IMG/VR virus record: IMGVR_UViG_3300028864_000014
Coordinates: 124,001-188,000 of that record
Origin: a virus
Direction: 5' to 3' (one strand)
Length of the DNA stretch: 64,000 nucleotides
Shown here: piece after piece, positions 42,714-50,283 of the stretch
Numbering within the stretch: position 1 is the stretch's first letter
How the letters are laid out: each line of letters begins with the position of its first letter
The notes under the pieces: generated by a model
Database searches by the model: none
What the model was told of the DNA's origin: nothing
What the model saw: only the letters and a program-made list of their open reading frames with translations
Made by a program: the position numbers and the translations under genes

Positions 42714-43049
42714 ATGATTAATAAAACTAAACCATATATTTTATATTCTATAGATAATGTATCAGAATTAGAAAAAATTCAAATTGAGTTATTTTCTAAA
42801 GGATATAAATGGCTAGATGGTCCTAATGTAGATATTACATTTGTAAATATGTATTCACCACCTAAATTTCCAATATATATTTCAAATTTACCAAATAATT
42901 TGATTGGTGATATTAAAAGTGATTTAGATAAAAGAAAAAATTTCAATGAATATAATAATAACATTTTATTTTTTTCTGTTATTAAAGAAGATTTTGATTT
43001 AAATTTATTAAGAAAATATAAGTTATTAAAAATAAAATCATATGATTAA
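42714..43049 (+). CDS. hypothetical RK-tagged protein
   Basis: 111 aa. Body with Y-S-I-D-N-V-S-E-L and a long beta-rich middle; ends L-L-R-K-Y-K-L-L-K-I-K. First gene of the unit; overlaps the next by 8 nt. Confidence 0.68.
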   Translation: MINKTKPYILYSIDNVSELEKIQIELFSKGYKWLDGPNVDITFVNMYSPPKFPIYISNLPNNLIGDIKSDLDKRKNFNEYNNNILFFSVIKEDFDLNLLRKYKLLKIKSYD

Positions 43050-43365
43050 TGTATCATATGAATTTATAATAGAATTAGATACTATTATAAAAATAAAAAG
43101 TGTTGATGATGTACTAGATTATATCTTTTGCTACATATCTAGATTTCTGTGTTTAAAAGATGCTACAAATATTGTTAATGATATATTAAAGAATATTGAT
43201 ATTGAAAAATATGATGATACTATTTTAATAGGAATTTTAACTTCTATGATTCATCATAAAAATATATTATATTACGAAACATTTTATGAAAAAATTATGA
43301 TACTTTTAACTTCAAAATATGGAGAAGAAGAAACAACACAAATATTATGGGGATTAAAAAATTAA
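43042..43365 (+). CDS. hypothetical helical protein
   Basis: 107 aa, mostly helical (I-V-N-D-I-L-K-N-I-D, L-I-G-I-L-T-S-M-I), no tag. Overlaps the next gene by 19 nt. Confidence 0.65.
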   Translation: MINVSYEFIIELDTIIKIKSVDDVLDYIFCYISRFLCLKDATNIVNDILKNIDIEKYDDTILIGILTSMIHHKNILYYETFYEKIMILLTSKYGEEETTQILWGLKN

Positions 43366-43778
43366 TAAAAGGAATATTTAAATTAAAAAAAACTTCAAAT
43401 AATACTGAAGTTGATGTTGAATTAGAAAATGAAGTCAAAGTTGATGTTGAAAATTCTGATGAATCAGAAGAAGAGAGTATTCTAGATGATTTTTCAATTT
43501 TACTTACAGGTGAAATATTAAAGAGTGAGGAACCTTATAAATCTCCTGAAAGTAATATTACTGAATCTGATAATTTAGCATATCAATATTATCTATTAGA
43601 TTATAAAGATATGTACAGGTGGCATGATAAGTGTCCTGCATCTCAACTTTATATTATGGATCATTATTATGGACAGAAATTTAATTCATATCATGAACAC
43701 GATGTAATAGATGATTATTATGAGAGAGCAATTAAAAATTTAAGAAAACAAAAATTAGATAAATTAGATGACAATTGA
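43347..43778 (+). CDS. AYxLY-family RK-tagged protein with acidic insert
   Basis: 143 aa, the longest of its array. N-terminal basic segment, Glu-rich linker (E-D-S-E-E-E type), then the family core D-N-L-A-Y-Q-Y-Y and C-terminal L-R-K-Q-K-L-D-K-L-D. Overlaps the next gene by 11 nt. Confidence 0.7.
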   Translation: MGIKKLIKGIFKLKKTSNNTEVDVELENEVKVDVENSDESEEESILDDFSILLTGEILKSEEPYKSPESNITESDNLAYQYYLLDYKDMYRWHDKCPASQLYIMDHYYGQKFNSYHEHDVIDDYYERAIKNLRKQKLDKLDDN

Positions 43779-43953
43779 TGAAATTGCTTATGGTATATTC
43801 ATAGAAGAATTTAATACATTAAAATTGTATGAATATCTTACTCCTCCTTCTAAGTCTGAATTTATAGCTGGAAAAAATCATGAGACTTCTTTTTATAAAA
43901 CAGCAAAAAATATTTTAAGAAAACAAAAATTAGAAAAACTTAATATTTTATGA
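43768..43953 (+). CDS. AYxLY-family RK-tagged protein
   Basis: 61 aa: D-E-I-A-Y-G-I-F near the start, then Y-K-T-A-K-N-I-L-R-K-Q-K-L-E-K-L-N at the end. Compact version of the family without linker. Confidence 0.7.
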   Translation: MTIDEIAYGIFIEEFNTLKLYEYLTPPSKSEFIAGKNHETSFYKTAKNILRKQKLEKLNIL

Positions 43954-44183
43954 AAATTGATTATACTATTGATATTGATGATATTAGTGATATTGACAAT
44001 TCTGCTTATGAATTGTATATAGAAGAATGCTGTGACAAAGAACAAATTAAAAAATTTTACATAAGTTCATCTTTTATATCTATTGAATTTTTTATATATT
44101 ATAAAGGTAGTTTTAGTGAATATTATGATAAAGCAAAAAATCATTTAAGAAAAAATAAATTAGAAAAACTTAACATTTTATGA
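43950..44183 (+). CDS. AYxLY-family RK-tagged protein
   Basis: 77 aa: D-N-S-A-Y-E-L-Y-I-E-E core and A-K-N-H-L-R-K-N-K-L-E-K-L-N end. Middle contains two Phe-rich strands. ATGA overlap with both neighbours. Confidence 0.72.
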   Translation: MKIDYTIDIDDISDIDNSAYELYIEECCDKEQIKKFYISSSFISIEFFIYYKGSFSEYYDKAKNHLRKNKLEKLNIL

Positions 44184-44377
44184 CAATAAATAATAGTGAG
44201 ATTGATAATTTAGCATATGAAATATATGAAAAAGAATATTATGAAAAGTATGAAAAAGGCGCATCAGTTTTCACTAAAAATTTTTTTATATTTCACAAAG
44301 ATTGTTTTCCTGAATATTACAATAATGTAGAAAAACATCTAAGAAAAAAGAAATTAGAAAACCTTAATATATTATGA
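44180..44377 (+). CDS. AYxLY-family RK-tagged protein
   Basis: 65 aa: D-N-L-A-Y-E-I-Y-E-K-E core and H-L-R-K-K-K-L-E-N-L-N end. Very similar layout to its neighbours; divergence is mostly in the middle. Confidence 0.72.
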   Translation: MTINNSEIDNLAYEIYEKEYYEKYEKGASVFTKNFFIFHKDCFPEYYNNVEKHLRKKKLENLNIL

Positions 44378-44580
44378 TAATTAATAATATTAGTGATATT
44401 GATAATTTAGCATATACAGAATATGAAAATTATCAATATGATACATATGGAGAGTATGTTTATATTTTAAATAAATCATATTTTATAAATAATAAAGAAA
44501 CTTTTTATGAGTATTATTATAAGTTAGAAAAATATATAAGAAAACTAAAATTAGAAAAATTAATAAATGTTCAAAATTAA
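44374..44580 (+). CDS. AYxLY-family RK-tagged protein
   Basis: 68 aa: D-N-L-A-Y-T-E-Y core and Y-I-R-K-L-K-L-E-K-L-I end. Tyr-rich. Overlaps the next gene by 14 nt. Confidence 0.72.
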   Translation: MIINNISDIDNLAYTEYENYQYDTYGEYVYILNKSYFINNKETFYEYYYKLEKYIRKLKLEKLINVQN

Positions 44581-44797
44581 GAAAAAAATTGAAAATATAG
44601 ATGACATTGCATATAAGTATTATATTTCTGATATTAAGCTTTCTTTTGGCAATGATACTGTGTATCTATGCTTTAATTCTTTCCTTATTGATAGTGTACT
44701 TGAAGAAAACTACGAAAAATATTACGAAAAATATTATATAAAAGCTATCTCAATTATTAGAAAAAGAAAAATTATAAAATTAAATGAAATTTACTAA
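44567..44797 (+). CDS. AYxLY-family RK-tagged protein
   Basis: 76 aa: D-D-I-A-Y-K-Y-Y core, N-terminal basic start (F-K-I-K-K-K), end I-I-R-K-R-K-I-I-K-L-N. Confidence 0.7.
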   Translation: MFKIKKKIENIDDIAYKYYISDIKLSFGNDTVYLCFNSFLIDSVLEENYEKYYEKYYIKAISIIRKRKIIKLNEIY

Positions 44798-45032
44798 AGA
44801 TATAGGAAAATGGTCTGATTATTCTACTATATTAGATGATATAGTTTATCAATTATATTTAAATGAAATGGAAGATGATGAATCAAGAAAAAATCCTACA
44901 GATCAAAAAATTCTTATTAATATTCATTCTAAATATAAAATTGATAAAATAACTAGAGCATATAAGATAGCTTTAAATATACTAAGAAAAGAAAAAATTG
45001 AAGAAATAAACAATGCAAGAAGTTGGAAATAA
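44784..45032 (+). CDS. AYxLY-family RK-tagged protein
   Basis: 82 aa: D-D-I-V-Y-Q-L-Y-L-N core with an extra G-K-W-S segment ahead (the same G-x-W-S/C lead occurs in 55845, 56080 and 56327). End I-L-R-K-E-K-I-E-E-I-N. Confidence 0.7.
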   Translation: MKFTKDIGKWSDYSTILDDIVYQLYLNEMEDDESRKNPTDQKILINIHSKYKIDKITRAYKIALNILRKEKIEEINNARSWK

Positions 45033-45213
45033 ATACACCGAAATAGAAAATACTGCATATGAATTATTTTTAAATAATGAAAAATATTTAAGTATAAAAT
45101 TATTTGTTGTTTGTCATGATGTATTTGATATTTATAATGAATATTATAAAAAAGCTAACGATAGATTACGAAATAAAAAATTAAAAAAATTAAAAGATTA
45201 TGAAAATAAATAG
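45013..45213 (+). CDS. AYxLY-family RK-tagged protein
   Basis: 66 aa: E-N-T-A-Y-E-L-F core and D-R-L-R-N-K-K-L-K-K-L end. The tag uses CGA for its first Arg where neighbours use AGA, so it is conserved as protein. Confidence 0.7.
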   Translation: MQEVGNKYTEIENTAYELFLNNEKYLSIKLFVVCHDVFDIYNEYYKKANDRLRNKKLKKLKDYENK

Positions 45214-45505
45214 AGAACAATATGATGAAATATGTGAAGATGATGGTAATTTTTACATTGATGATTTTCCAATTAGTTCAAACCAAGATATTATGTTTGA
45301 ATTATTTACAAATCTACCTTCTCATGAAAAATCATTAGCAATTGAATGGGGATTCAATGATACTGTCTTCAGAGATAATGTTTTTGTTATATTATGCAAA
45401 TCTCAATTAGGAATGACATGTAAAGAATATTATAGCAGTAAAGAATTTAAAAATTATATGGATAATGGAGAATTAATAGAATTAGACTTTAATAAAATAA
45501 AATAA
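45200..45505 (+). CDS. hypothetical acidic protein
   Basis: 101 aa, no family core or tag. Acidic N-terminal half, W-G-F-N-D-T in the middle. It closes the array. Function unknown. Confidence 0.65.
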   Translation: MKINREQYDEICEDDGNFYIDDFPISSNQDIMFELFTNLPSHEKSLAIEWGFNDTVFRDNVFVILCKSQLGMTCKEYYSSKEFKNYMDNGELIELDFNKIK

Positions 45506-45524
45506 AATAAAATAAAATAAAATA
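45494..45524 (+). repeat. AAAAT pentanucleotide repeat at a start site
   Basis: (AAAAT)n overlaps the end of the preceding gene and leads straight to the ATG at 45525. Similar repeats lead to the starts at 5569 and 61892; they may act as A-rich translation enhancers, which Bacteroidota use instead of Shine-Dalgarno sites. Confidence 0.6.
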
Positions 45525-45980
45525 ATGGTAGGCTTAGATAATCAAGATGAAATAATTGAAAATGAAAAAAGGATATCTGATTTCATGAAAGTTGAAAATG
45601 TGTTTTCATATATTAATAGAGATGGTTTTTTAGGAATGTATATTGCAGAAGATAATGAAGGTTCAATAGATTATACTCATTCTGGTATAAATTGGTTAAA
45701 TTATAAATCTTGGAAAAATATAATGCCTGTTGTTGAAAATATTGAAAGTGTATTTGAAACTGAAAAAAATAAAGAATCAGTTGATATAACATCAAGACAC
45801 GTTATATATTCACATTATAATGACCACTATGAATGTGAATTTAGAATAATTGTAGGCTGCTTTTTAGAATCACCAGAAAAAATAAAAGTAGAATCAAAAT
45901 TAGAAGCTGTTTATATGGTTGTGACTGAATTTATTAAGTGGTATTCAAAAGCATATAATACTATCGATTTGAATAATTAA
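45525..45980 (+). CDS. hypothetical protein
   Basis: 151 aa, acidic. Central N-W-L-N-Y-K-S-W and C-terminal E-A-V-Y-M-V-V-T-E. Unknown. Overlaps the convergent outer-membrane gene by 4 nt. Confidence 0.65.
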   Translation: MVGLDNQDEIIENEKRISDFMKVENVFSYINRDGFLGMYIAEDNEGSIDYTHSGINWLNYKSWKNIMPVVENIESVFETEKNKESVDITSRHVIYSHYNDHYECEFRIIVGCFLESPEKIKVESKLEAVYMVVTEFIKWYSKAYNTIDLNN

Positions 45981-46693
45981 TATATTGTTACTCCAATTAC
46001 AAAATATAATTTTTGCGATATAGTATTTAAATATAAAACTTCATAAACAGGTATCTTATAATTGTTTGTGATTTTTATTGATTTATTTACTTTCATTCCA
46101 ATATTCATAAATCCAGTCTTATACCCAAACATACCCTGTTTCGGTGTCATTCCAGCAAATGTATTTATTGTATAATCATTTATATTAGTTGAGTATGCAA
46201 CTTCTAAATAAGTAGAATAATAATTTGAATTATTAGAATTTTTATCATTACCATAAAAATAACTTTCTACTGTAAATGACAATGGAACTTTATCACTTAT
46301 AGTGTAATTCAATATGACTTCTATTTGGTGAGTAGTTGAATTTGTATTATAATTTAAAATATTAATATTAGATGATGTTTCCTTACCATCACTACTTATT
46401 GGATTGTAATTATCACTCAATGATATCGATAATTTTTTTATTGTATATTTAACTGATAAATCTATTTCTTCATAATTATTACTAATACCATATGTAGAAA
46501 ACGCGCTAATTTGAAATGATTTATTTATATTATAATTTATTGTTGGTTCTATGTGAGCACTATTTCCGCCAGAATTATTTCCTCTGTAAATATATCTACT
46601 TACAACATCAGTTGTTATGTTAATTTGTGAATATGAAATATTAACAATAAATATTGAAAATATTAAAATTGTAATTAGTTTTTGGAATCTCAT
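45977..46693 (-). CDS. outer-membrane beta-barrel protein
   Basis: 238 aa on the minus strand. Signal peptide at 1-22 (hydrophobic core, then Y-S-Q). The mature part is made of amphipathic alternating strands ending in a C-terminal aromatic/hydrophobic residue (V-I-G-V-T-I-Y), typical of an outer-membrane barrel, and the start (T-T-D-V-V-S-R-Y-I-Y-R-G) matches the TorF/Gcw_chp-type porin family. It is flanked by plus-strand phage genes and has no other cell-envelope gene nearby. Possible roles: receptor masking, superinfection exclusion, or release. Confidence 0.72.
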   Translation of the reverse strand: MRFQKLITILIFSIFIVNISYSQINITTDVVSRYIYRGNNSGGNSAHIEPTINYNINKSFQISAFSTYGISNNYEEIDLSVKYTIKKLSISLSDNYNPISSDGKETSSNINILNYNTNSTTHQIEVILNYTISDKVPLSFTVESYFYGNDKNSNNSNYYSTYLEVAYSTNINDYTINTFAGMTPKQGMFGYKTGFMNIGMKVNKSIKITNNYKIPVYEVLYLNTISQKLYFVIGVTIY

Positions 46694-46745
46694 TTTATTT
46701 TTATATATTTATTCTGAAATATTTTTTTATTTCAAATATTATTAT

Positions 46746-46753
46746 TATCTTTG
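46746..46753 (+). promoter_or_regulatory. Bacteroidota-type promoter (-7 box)
   Basis: TATCTTTG followed by TA, 30 nt before 46784, in the gap divergent from the barrel gene. Confidence 0.65.
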
Positions 46754-46783
46754 TATATAAATACTTATTAAAACAAATACTAT

Positions 46784-47053
46784 ATGAGAAAAGTTGATTG
46801 GAATAAATTTATATTCATTTCTAAAGGTGAATGGTTTACAAAAGGAACTGAAGTTAAGTGTGTTGAAACTTATTGCGAAATTAAAATTAACGACACGGTT
46901 ATGAACACAGTAGGATTATTTAAGGGTGATTCTATTGTTGATGGAGAATCAGATGCTTGTCCTTTTTATGAGTTTGATATCTATTATAATGGAGTTATTG
47001 TAAATGAACTTAGTTATCTTGAACTTTTTGATATTATGAAAAGTGTAGATTAA
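46784..47053 (+). CDS. hypothetical protein
   Basis: 89 aa: compact beta-rich (F-I-F-I-S-K-G-E-W-F), two Cys. Unknown function. First gene after the promoter. Confidence 0.68.
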   Translation: MRKVDWNKFIFISKGEWFTKGTEVKCVETYCEIKINDTVMNTVGLFKGDSIVDGESDACPFYEFDIYYNGVIVNELSYLELFDIMKSVD

Positions 47054-47076
47054 TATAAATCTTTAAAAAAATAAAA

Positions 47077-47460
47077 ATGCTAATATTTTATATTCTATTG
47101 TTCATTTCAATCTTGTTGTTTTGTATTCCATTCTTCATTGAAGATACTTGGTATTTGACTTTATTTAGTATAATATTATTGATATTTAATTTGACAATTG
47201 GATTAGGTGCTATTAGATCTAGTAGCAATCCTGAAGTTAAAAAATATAACGAATTACTTGAGTTGTATAATTACACAACATCTCATGATTCTATTCCATT
47301 TAAAATGAAAACAGATTTATATGATGACTGTTCAGAATTTAATAGAATATTATCTGATTATGATGAATATCATAATAGTAATTGGGTAGGAGTGTATTAT
47401 CCTGAAATTGGAAATAAAAGAAACAAAATGAAAACTTTTGATATAAGTAAAATAAAATAA
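47077..47460 (+). CDS. membrane protein
   Basis: 127 aa. Two membrane helices in the first 50 residues (L-L-F-I-S-I-L-L-F-C and L-T-L-F-S-I-I-L-L-I-F), then a soluble acidic tail. Unknown. Confidence 0.66.
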   Translation: MLIFYILLFISILLFCIPFFIEDTWYLTLFSIILLIFNLTIGLGAIRSSSNPEVKKYNELLELYNYTTSHDSIPFKMKTDLYDDCSEFNRILSDYDEYHNSNWVGVYYPEIGNKRNKMKTFDISKIK

Positions 47461-47461
47461 G

Positions 47462-47848
47462 ATGATAGAATTAGAAAAATATGAAAGTTCTCTAAGAGAG
47501 TGCTTATTAAATGAAACAGGATTACCTTTTAATCAATGGATTCATGAAACCCGTTCTGAATTAGCTCAAGACTCAATTGATAAAGTTAATAGATTTAATA
47601 ATGAAATTGAATTACACAAAAACGAATTAGTTATTGACTTATCTAAAGTTGTTAGACTTGTTGATGTTGTTGATGGAGTAGAAGATTATTATTGGGTATA
47701 TGATGAGTGGGTAGGCATGATGAATAGTAAAATATATGAAGCATCATGTGTAGGTCATCACACGTATTTAAAAGGATTTTTACCTGATGATAAATATAAT
47801 GAATTAGTTAGAGTTTGGAATTTAAACCAGTCAGAAAAAGCAGTTTAA
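47462..47848 (+). CDS. hypothetical protein
   Basis: 128 aa, acidic, Trp/Tyr-rich in the middle (D-Y-Y-W-V-Y-D-E-W-V). Unknown. Starts 1 nt after the membrane protein, so they are likely co-translated. Confidence 0.66.
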   Translation: MIELEKYESSLRECLLNETGLPFNQWIHETRSELAQDSIDKVNRFNNEIELHKNELVIDLSKVVRLVDVVDGVEDYYWVYDEWVGMMNSKIYEASCVGHHTYLKGFLPDDKYNELVRVWNLNQSEKAV

Positions 47849-47881
47849 TATTTTTTATAATCAATTTAAATAACTATTTGT

Positions 47882-48130
47882 ATGGATAAATATATTGCAT
47901 TAGAAATTCCAGAAAAAGATAATAGTGGACACCGTATTGCTTGGTGGGTACCTGATATGTGCTTAAAAGTAATTGAAATATTAGAAACAGAAAATCCAGA
48001 TTATGAATTTTTTCAAATTGTAACTACAGGTAATATTTCATGCAGTAGCAAATTTGCATTGATGAAAATTAAAGATGAAAAAAAAATTAAAAATAAAGAA
48101 GTTCAGTTAATTGAAACTGTAAAAAAATAA
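47882..48130 (+). CDS. hypothetical protein
   Basis: 82 aa with W-W-V-P-D-M-C near residue 21 and a charged C-terminal tail. Unknown. Confidence 0.65.
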   Translation: MDKYIALEIPEKDNSGHRIAWWVPDMCLKVIEILETENPDYEFFQIVTTGNISCSSKFALMKIKDEKKIKNKEVQLIETVKK

Positions 48131-48136
48131 ATAAAT

Positions 48137-48568
48137 ATGATAGACTTATTATGCCTAATAAAAAAGGCAATGCTCGCAAGAAATACATTTGAATTAGGTG
48201 TATTAAGATTGATGAAAACTGAAATAGTTAATTTTGAAAATTCAGTAAATGCTACTAAACTAACAGATTCAGATGAAACAAAAATTATCATAAAAATGAT
48301 AAAACAACGTAAAGATTCAGTTGAAAAATATAATGAAGCAAATCGTAATGATTTAGCTATTAAAGAGCAAGAAGAAATTAATTTTTTGAGTAAATTTTTA
48401 CCAAAAGAATCATCAAAAGAAGATATTTTAGCATATGTAATTGAAGTTATTTCTAAGGGAGGTGGCAATATGGGCTCTTATATAAAAGAAGTCAAATTGA
48501 AATATCCTACATCTGACGGTAAATTTGTATCAGAAGAAGTTAAGAAAAATATGATAAAAAATTTATAA
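48137..48568 (+). CDS. YqeY/GatB-like domain protein
   Basis: 143 aa, full family length. Helical pattern with V-L-R-L-M-K-T-E, I-K-Q-R-K-D-S-V-E-K-Y, N-E-A-N-R-N-D-L-A and L-S-K-F-L-P-K matches YqeY throughout; the shared GatB tail domain binds tRNA. In a phage with a tRNA array, a tRNA-related role is attractive but unproven. Confidence 0.8.
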   Translation: MIDLLCLIKKAMLARNTFELGVLRLMKTEIVNFENSVNATKLTDSDETKIIIKMIKQRKDSVEKYNEANRNDLAIKEQEEINFLSKFLPKESSKEDILAYVIEVISKGGGNMGSYIKEVKLKYPTSDGKFVSEEVKKNMIKNL

Positions 48569-48599
48569 TATATAAGTCGAAAATAATGACTTATATAAA

Positions 48600-48794
48600 A
48601 TGGATTTAGAAAAAAAAGGAATGATTTTAAATCAAAATGAAAAATTAGTAATCTTAATAAGAACCAATTTAGAAAGAAATTTTGGATATTGTACATTTTC
48701 TCAACCTGATGTTTCATTACATGATACAATATGTCCTTGTAAAAATTTTAGATTATATGATAAGTGCTATTGTAATCTTTATGTAAAAAAATAG
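48600..48794 (+). CDS. ferredoxin-thioredoxin reductase-like small protein
   Basis: 64 aa. Cys31, then C-P-C (45-47) and C-Y-C (56-58), the Fe-S/disulfide pattern of the FTR catalytic chain, in a protein about half its usual length. Might reduce the phage thioredoxin at 33030 or host disulfides. One FTR motif Cys may be missing, so activity is uncertain. Confidence 0.62.
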   Translation: MDLEKKGMILNQNEKLVILIRTNLERNFGYCTFSQPDVSLHDTICPCKNFRLYDKCYCNLYVKK

Positions 48795-48818
48795 AAAGTA
48801 ATTTAATTACTTTCTTTT
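48793..48818 (+). terminator. intrinsic terminator
   Basis: AGAAAGTAATT-T-AATTACTTTCT then seven T; ends the YqeY unit. Confidence 0.75.
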
Positions 48819-48844
48819 TTTGTGTATAATTAAATAAATAGCGT

Positions 48845-48852
48845 TATCTTTG
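48845..48852 (+). promoter_or_regulatory. Bacteroidota-type promoter (-7 box)
   Basis: TATCTTTG followed by TA, 29 nt before 48882. Confidence 0.7.
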
Positions 48853-48881
48853 TATTTATAATAATTATAAATTTATATGAT

Positions 48882-49133
48882 ATGGAAGCAATTTATAATA
48901 CAAGCGATTATATTGAAATGATATTTATGTTTGTGATGATGGTATTATTACTTATTGTTATTAAATATATACATGGAGACTATTCAGCAGAATCAATTGA
49001 AGAAATTAGTAAAGATGAATTATCAATCACAAATGATAAAGGTGATGTAATAGGAAAAAAGTATATCAATACATATAAATACACATATAAAAATGGTAGT
49101 ATTAAATATAAAACAAAAACTATTAATTTATGA
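48882..49133 (+). CDS. small membrane protein
   Basis: 83 aa. One membrane helix (M-I-F-M-F-V-M-M-V-L-L-L), then a soluble beta-rich tail. ATGA overlap with the next AYxLY gene. Confidence 0.65.
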   Translation: MEAIYNTSDYIEMIFMFVMMVLLLIVIKYIHGDYSAESIEEISKDELSITNDKGDVIGKKYINTYKYTYKNGSIKYKTKTINL

Positions 49134-49366
49134 TAACATCTCTAACCAATCTAACTAAATTGGATAATATTGCATATGAATTATATACTGATAATTATAT
49201 TTCTAAAACATATGATCCTTTATCATTATTTTCGTTTCATTATATTTATTATAAGAAATGTAGTTGGGGAGGAACATCTTATGACGATGTTAAAAAAATT
49301 TATGATAACGCAAAAATTACAATAAGAAAATTAAAATTAATTGAAATAGAAAATATTAAATTATGA
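49130..49366 (+). CDS. AYxLY-family RK-tagged protein
   Basis: 78 aa: D-N-I-A-Y-E-L-Y-T-D-N core near residue 12 and T-I-R-K-L-K-L-I-E-I-E at the end; 13 kb away from the main arrays, with a different promoter. Confidence 0.72.
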   Translation: MITSLTNLTKLDNIAYELYTDNYISKTYDPLSLFSFHYIYYKKCSWGGTSYDDVKKIYDNAKITIRKLKLIEIENIKL

Positions 49367-49599
49367 TAACATCAAATAAATTAGACGATATTGCATATAA
49401 ATTATATATGAATAGAATTGATTTTGATTGCGTATATAATTCAATGAGTAAAAATGAATTTAAAAATATTCTTTATGATAAAAAATTTGACATTGATTAT
49501 TATAACAGAGAAAGAACTGTTATAAAAAGTTTTTATTATAAAGCTAATATTATTTTAAGAAAAGAAAAACTTATAGAAATATCAAAAAATATAAAATGA
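49363..49599 (+). CDS. AYxLY-family RK-tagged protein
   Basis: 78 aa: D-D-I-A-Y-K-L-Y-M-N core and I-L-R-K-E-K-L-I-E-I-S end. Direct neighbour and paralogue of the previous gene. Confidence 0.72.
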   Translation: MITSNKLDDIAYKLYMNRIDFDCVYNSMSKNEFKNILYDKKFDIDYYNRERTVIKSFYYKANIILRKEKLIEISKNIK

Positions 49600-49844
49600 T
49601 ATATCTTGATGATGTTATACATTATGTCAAACATAATAAAGTTCGTTTAGATATTGTATCTGATTATAAACATATTTATGATTATGATTTTCACATAGAA
49701 GAAAATACTGAAGTTTCAGTGTATTTACATTTAAATAAAAAACAATACGGCGGTGAAGTTTGTTATATTAAAATTATTAAAATTAAATTATCAGATATAA
49801 TATCTCAAATAAGAAAAGAAAAACTCAAAAAAATAAAATCATGA
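49596..49844 (+). CDS. hypothetical RK-tagged protein
   Basis: 82 aa. No AYxLY core; beta-rich with H-I-E-E-N-T-E-V-S-V-Y, and ends Q-I-R-K-E-K-L-K-K-I-K. Another N-terminal domain joined to the same tail. Confidence 0.68.
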   Translation: MIYLDDVIHYVKHNKVRLDIVSDYKHIYDYDFHIEENTEVSVYLHLNKKQYGGEVCYIKIIKIKLSDIISQIRKEKLKKIKS

Positions 49845-50035
49845 CAATCTTTAAAGGAATAAAAATAAAAATATCAGAAACCACAAGTTATCCAACTCCT
49901 TATGGATATGAGTATAACGCAAAGGGTTGTTATGTAAATAAAAAATTCTTAATTGTTGTTGGACATTTAGAACAAGACAACACAATAAGAATTAAATATC
50001 CAATGAAAGATATTATAAATATAGAAATTATATAG
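49841..50035 (+). CDS. small hypothetical protein
   Basis: 64 aa, basic at the start (F-K-G-I-K-I-K), no tag. Unknown. Confidence 0.6.
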   Translation: MTIFKGIKIKISETTSYPTPYGYEYNAKGCYVNKKFLIVVGHLEQDNTIRIKYPMKDIINIEII

Positions 50036-50040
50036 TAATC

Positions 50041-50190
50041 ATGAAAACAAATAAGCAAAACACAGAAACCGTAAATGGTTTATCATTTAGACATGCTGCA
50101 CAAATTGTCAGACGTAAAATGATGACTAAGACTTATACCGAAAAAAATGAATACAACAGGAAAGATAAATCTTGGAAAAATTTACTTTAA
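50041..50190 (+). CDS. small basic protein
   Basis: 49 aa, strongly basic (R-H-A-A-Q-I-V-R-R-K-M-M-T-K), possibly nucleic-acid binding. It lies between a gene and a terminator and is too short for most ORF filters. Confidence 0.6.
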   Translation: MKTNKQNTETVNGLSFRHAAQIVRRKMMTKTYTEKNEYNRKDKSWKNLL

Positions 50191-50208
50191 TAAATTGTAA
50201 AAAAAGTT

Positions 50209-50246
50209 AAATAGCTGATTTATTTATATATAAATCAGCTATTTTT
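50209..50246 (+). terminator. intrinsic terminator
   Basis: AAATAGCTGATTTAT with ATAAATCAGCTATTT, a 15-bp perfect stem. Confidence 0.75.
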
Positions 50247-50248
50247 AT

Positions 50249-50256
50249 TACCTTTG
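50249..50256 (+). promoter_or_regulatory. Bacteroidota-type promoter (-7 box)
   Basis: TACCTTTG directly after the terminator; places the next start at 50284 rather than at the in-frame ATG 50254. Confidence 0.55.
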
Positions 50257-50283
50257 CACTTGATAATTAAACATTCAAATATT

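Noticed and set aside
50254-50283. Upstream ATG for the zinc-ribbon gene
   Set aside because: It overlaps the promoter box at 50249-50256; the ATG at 50284 follows it at a normal distance.
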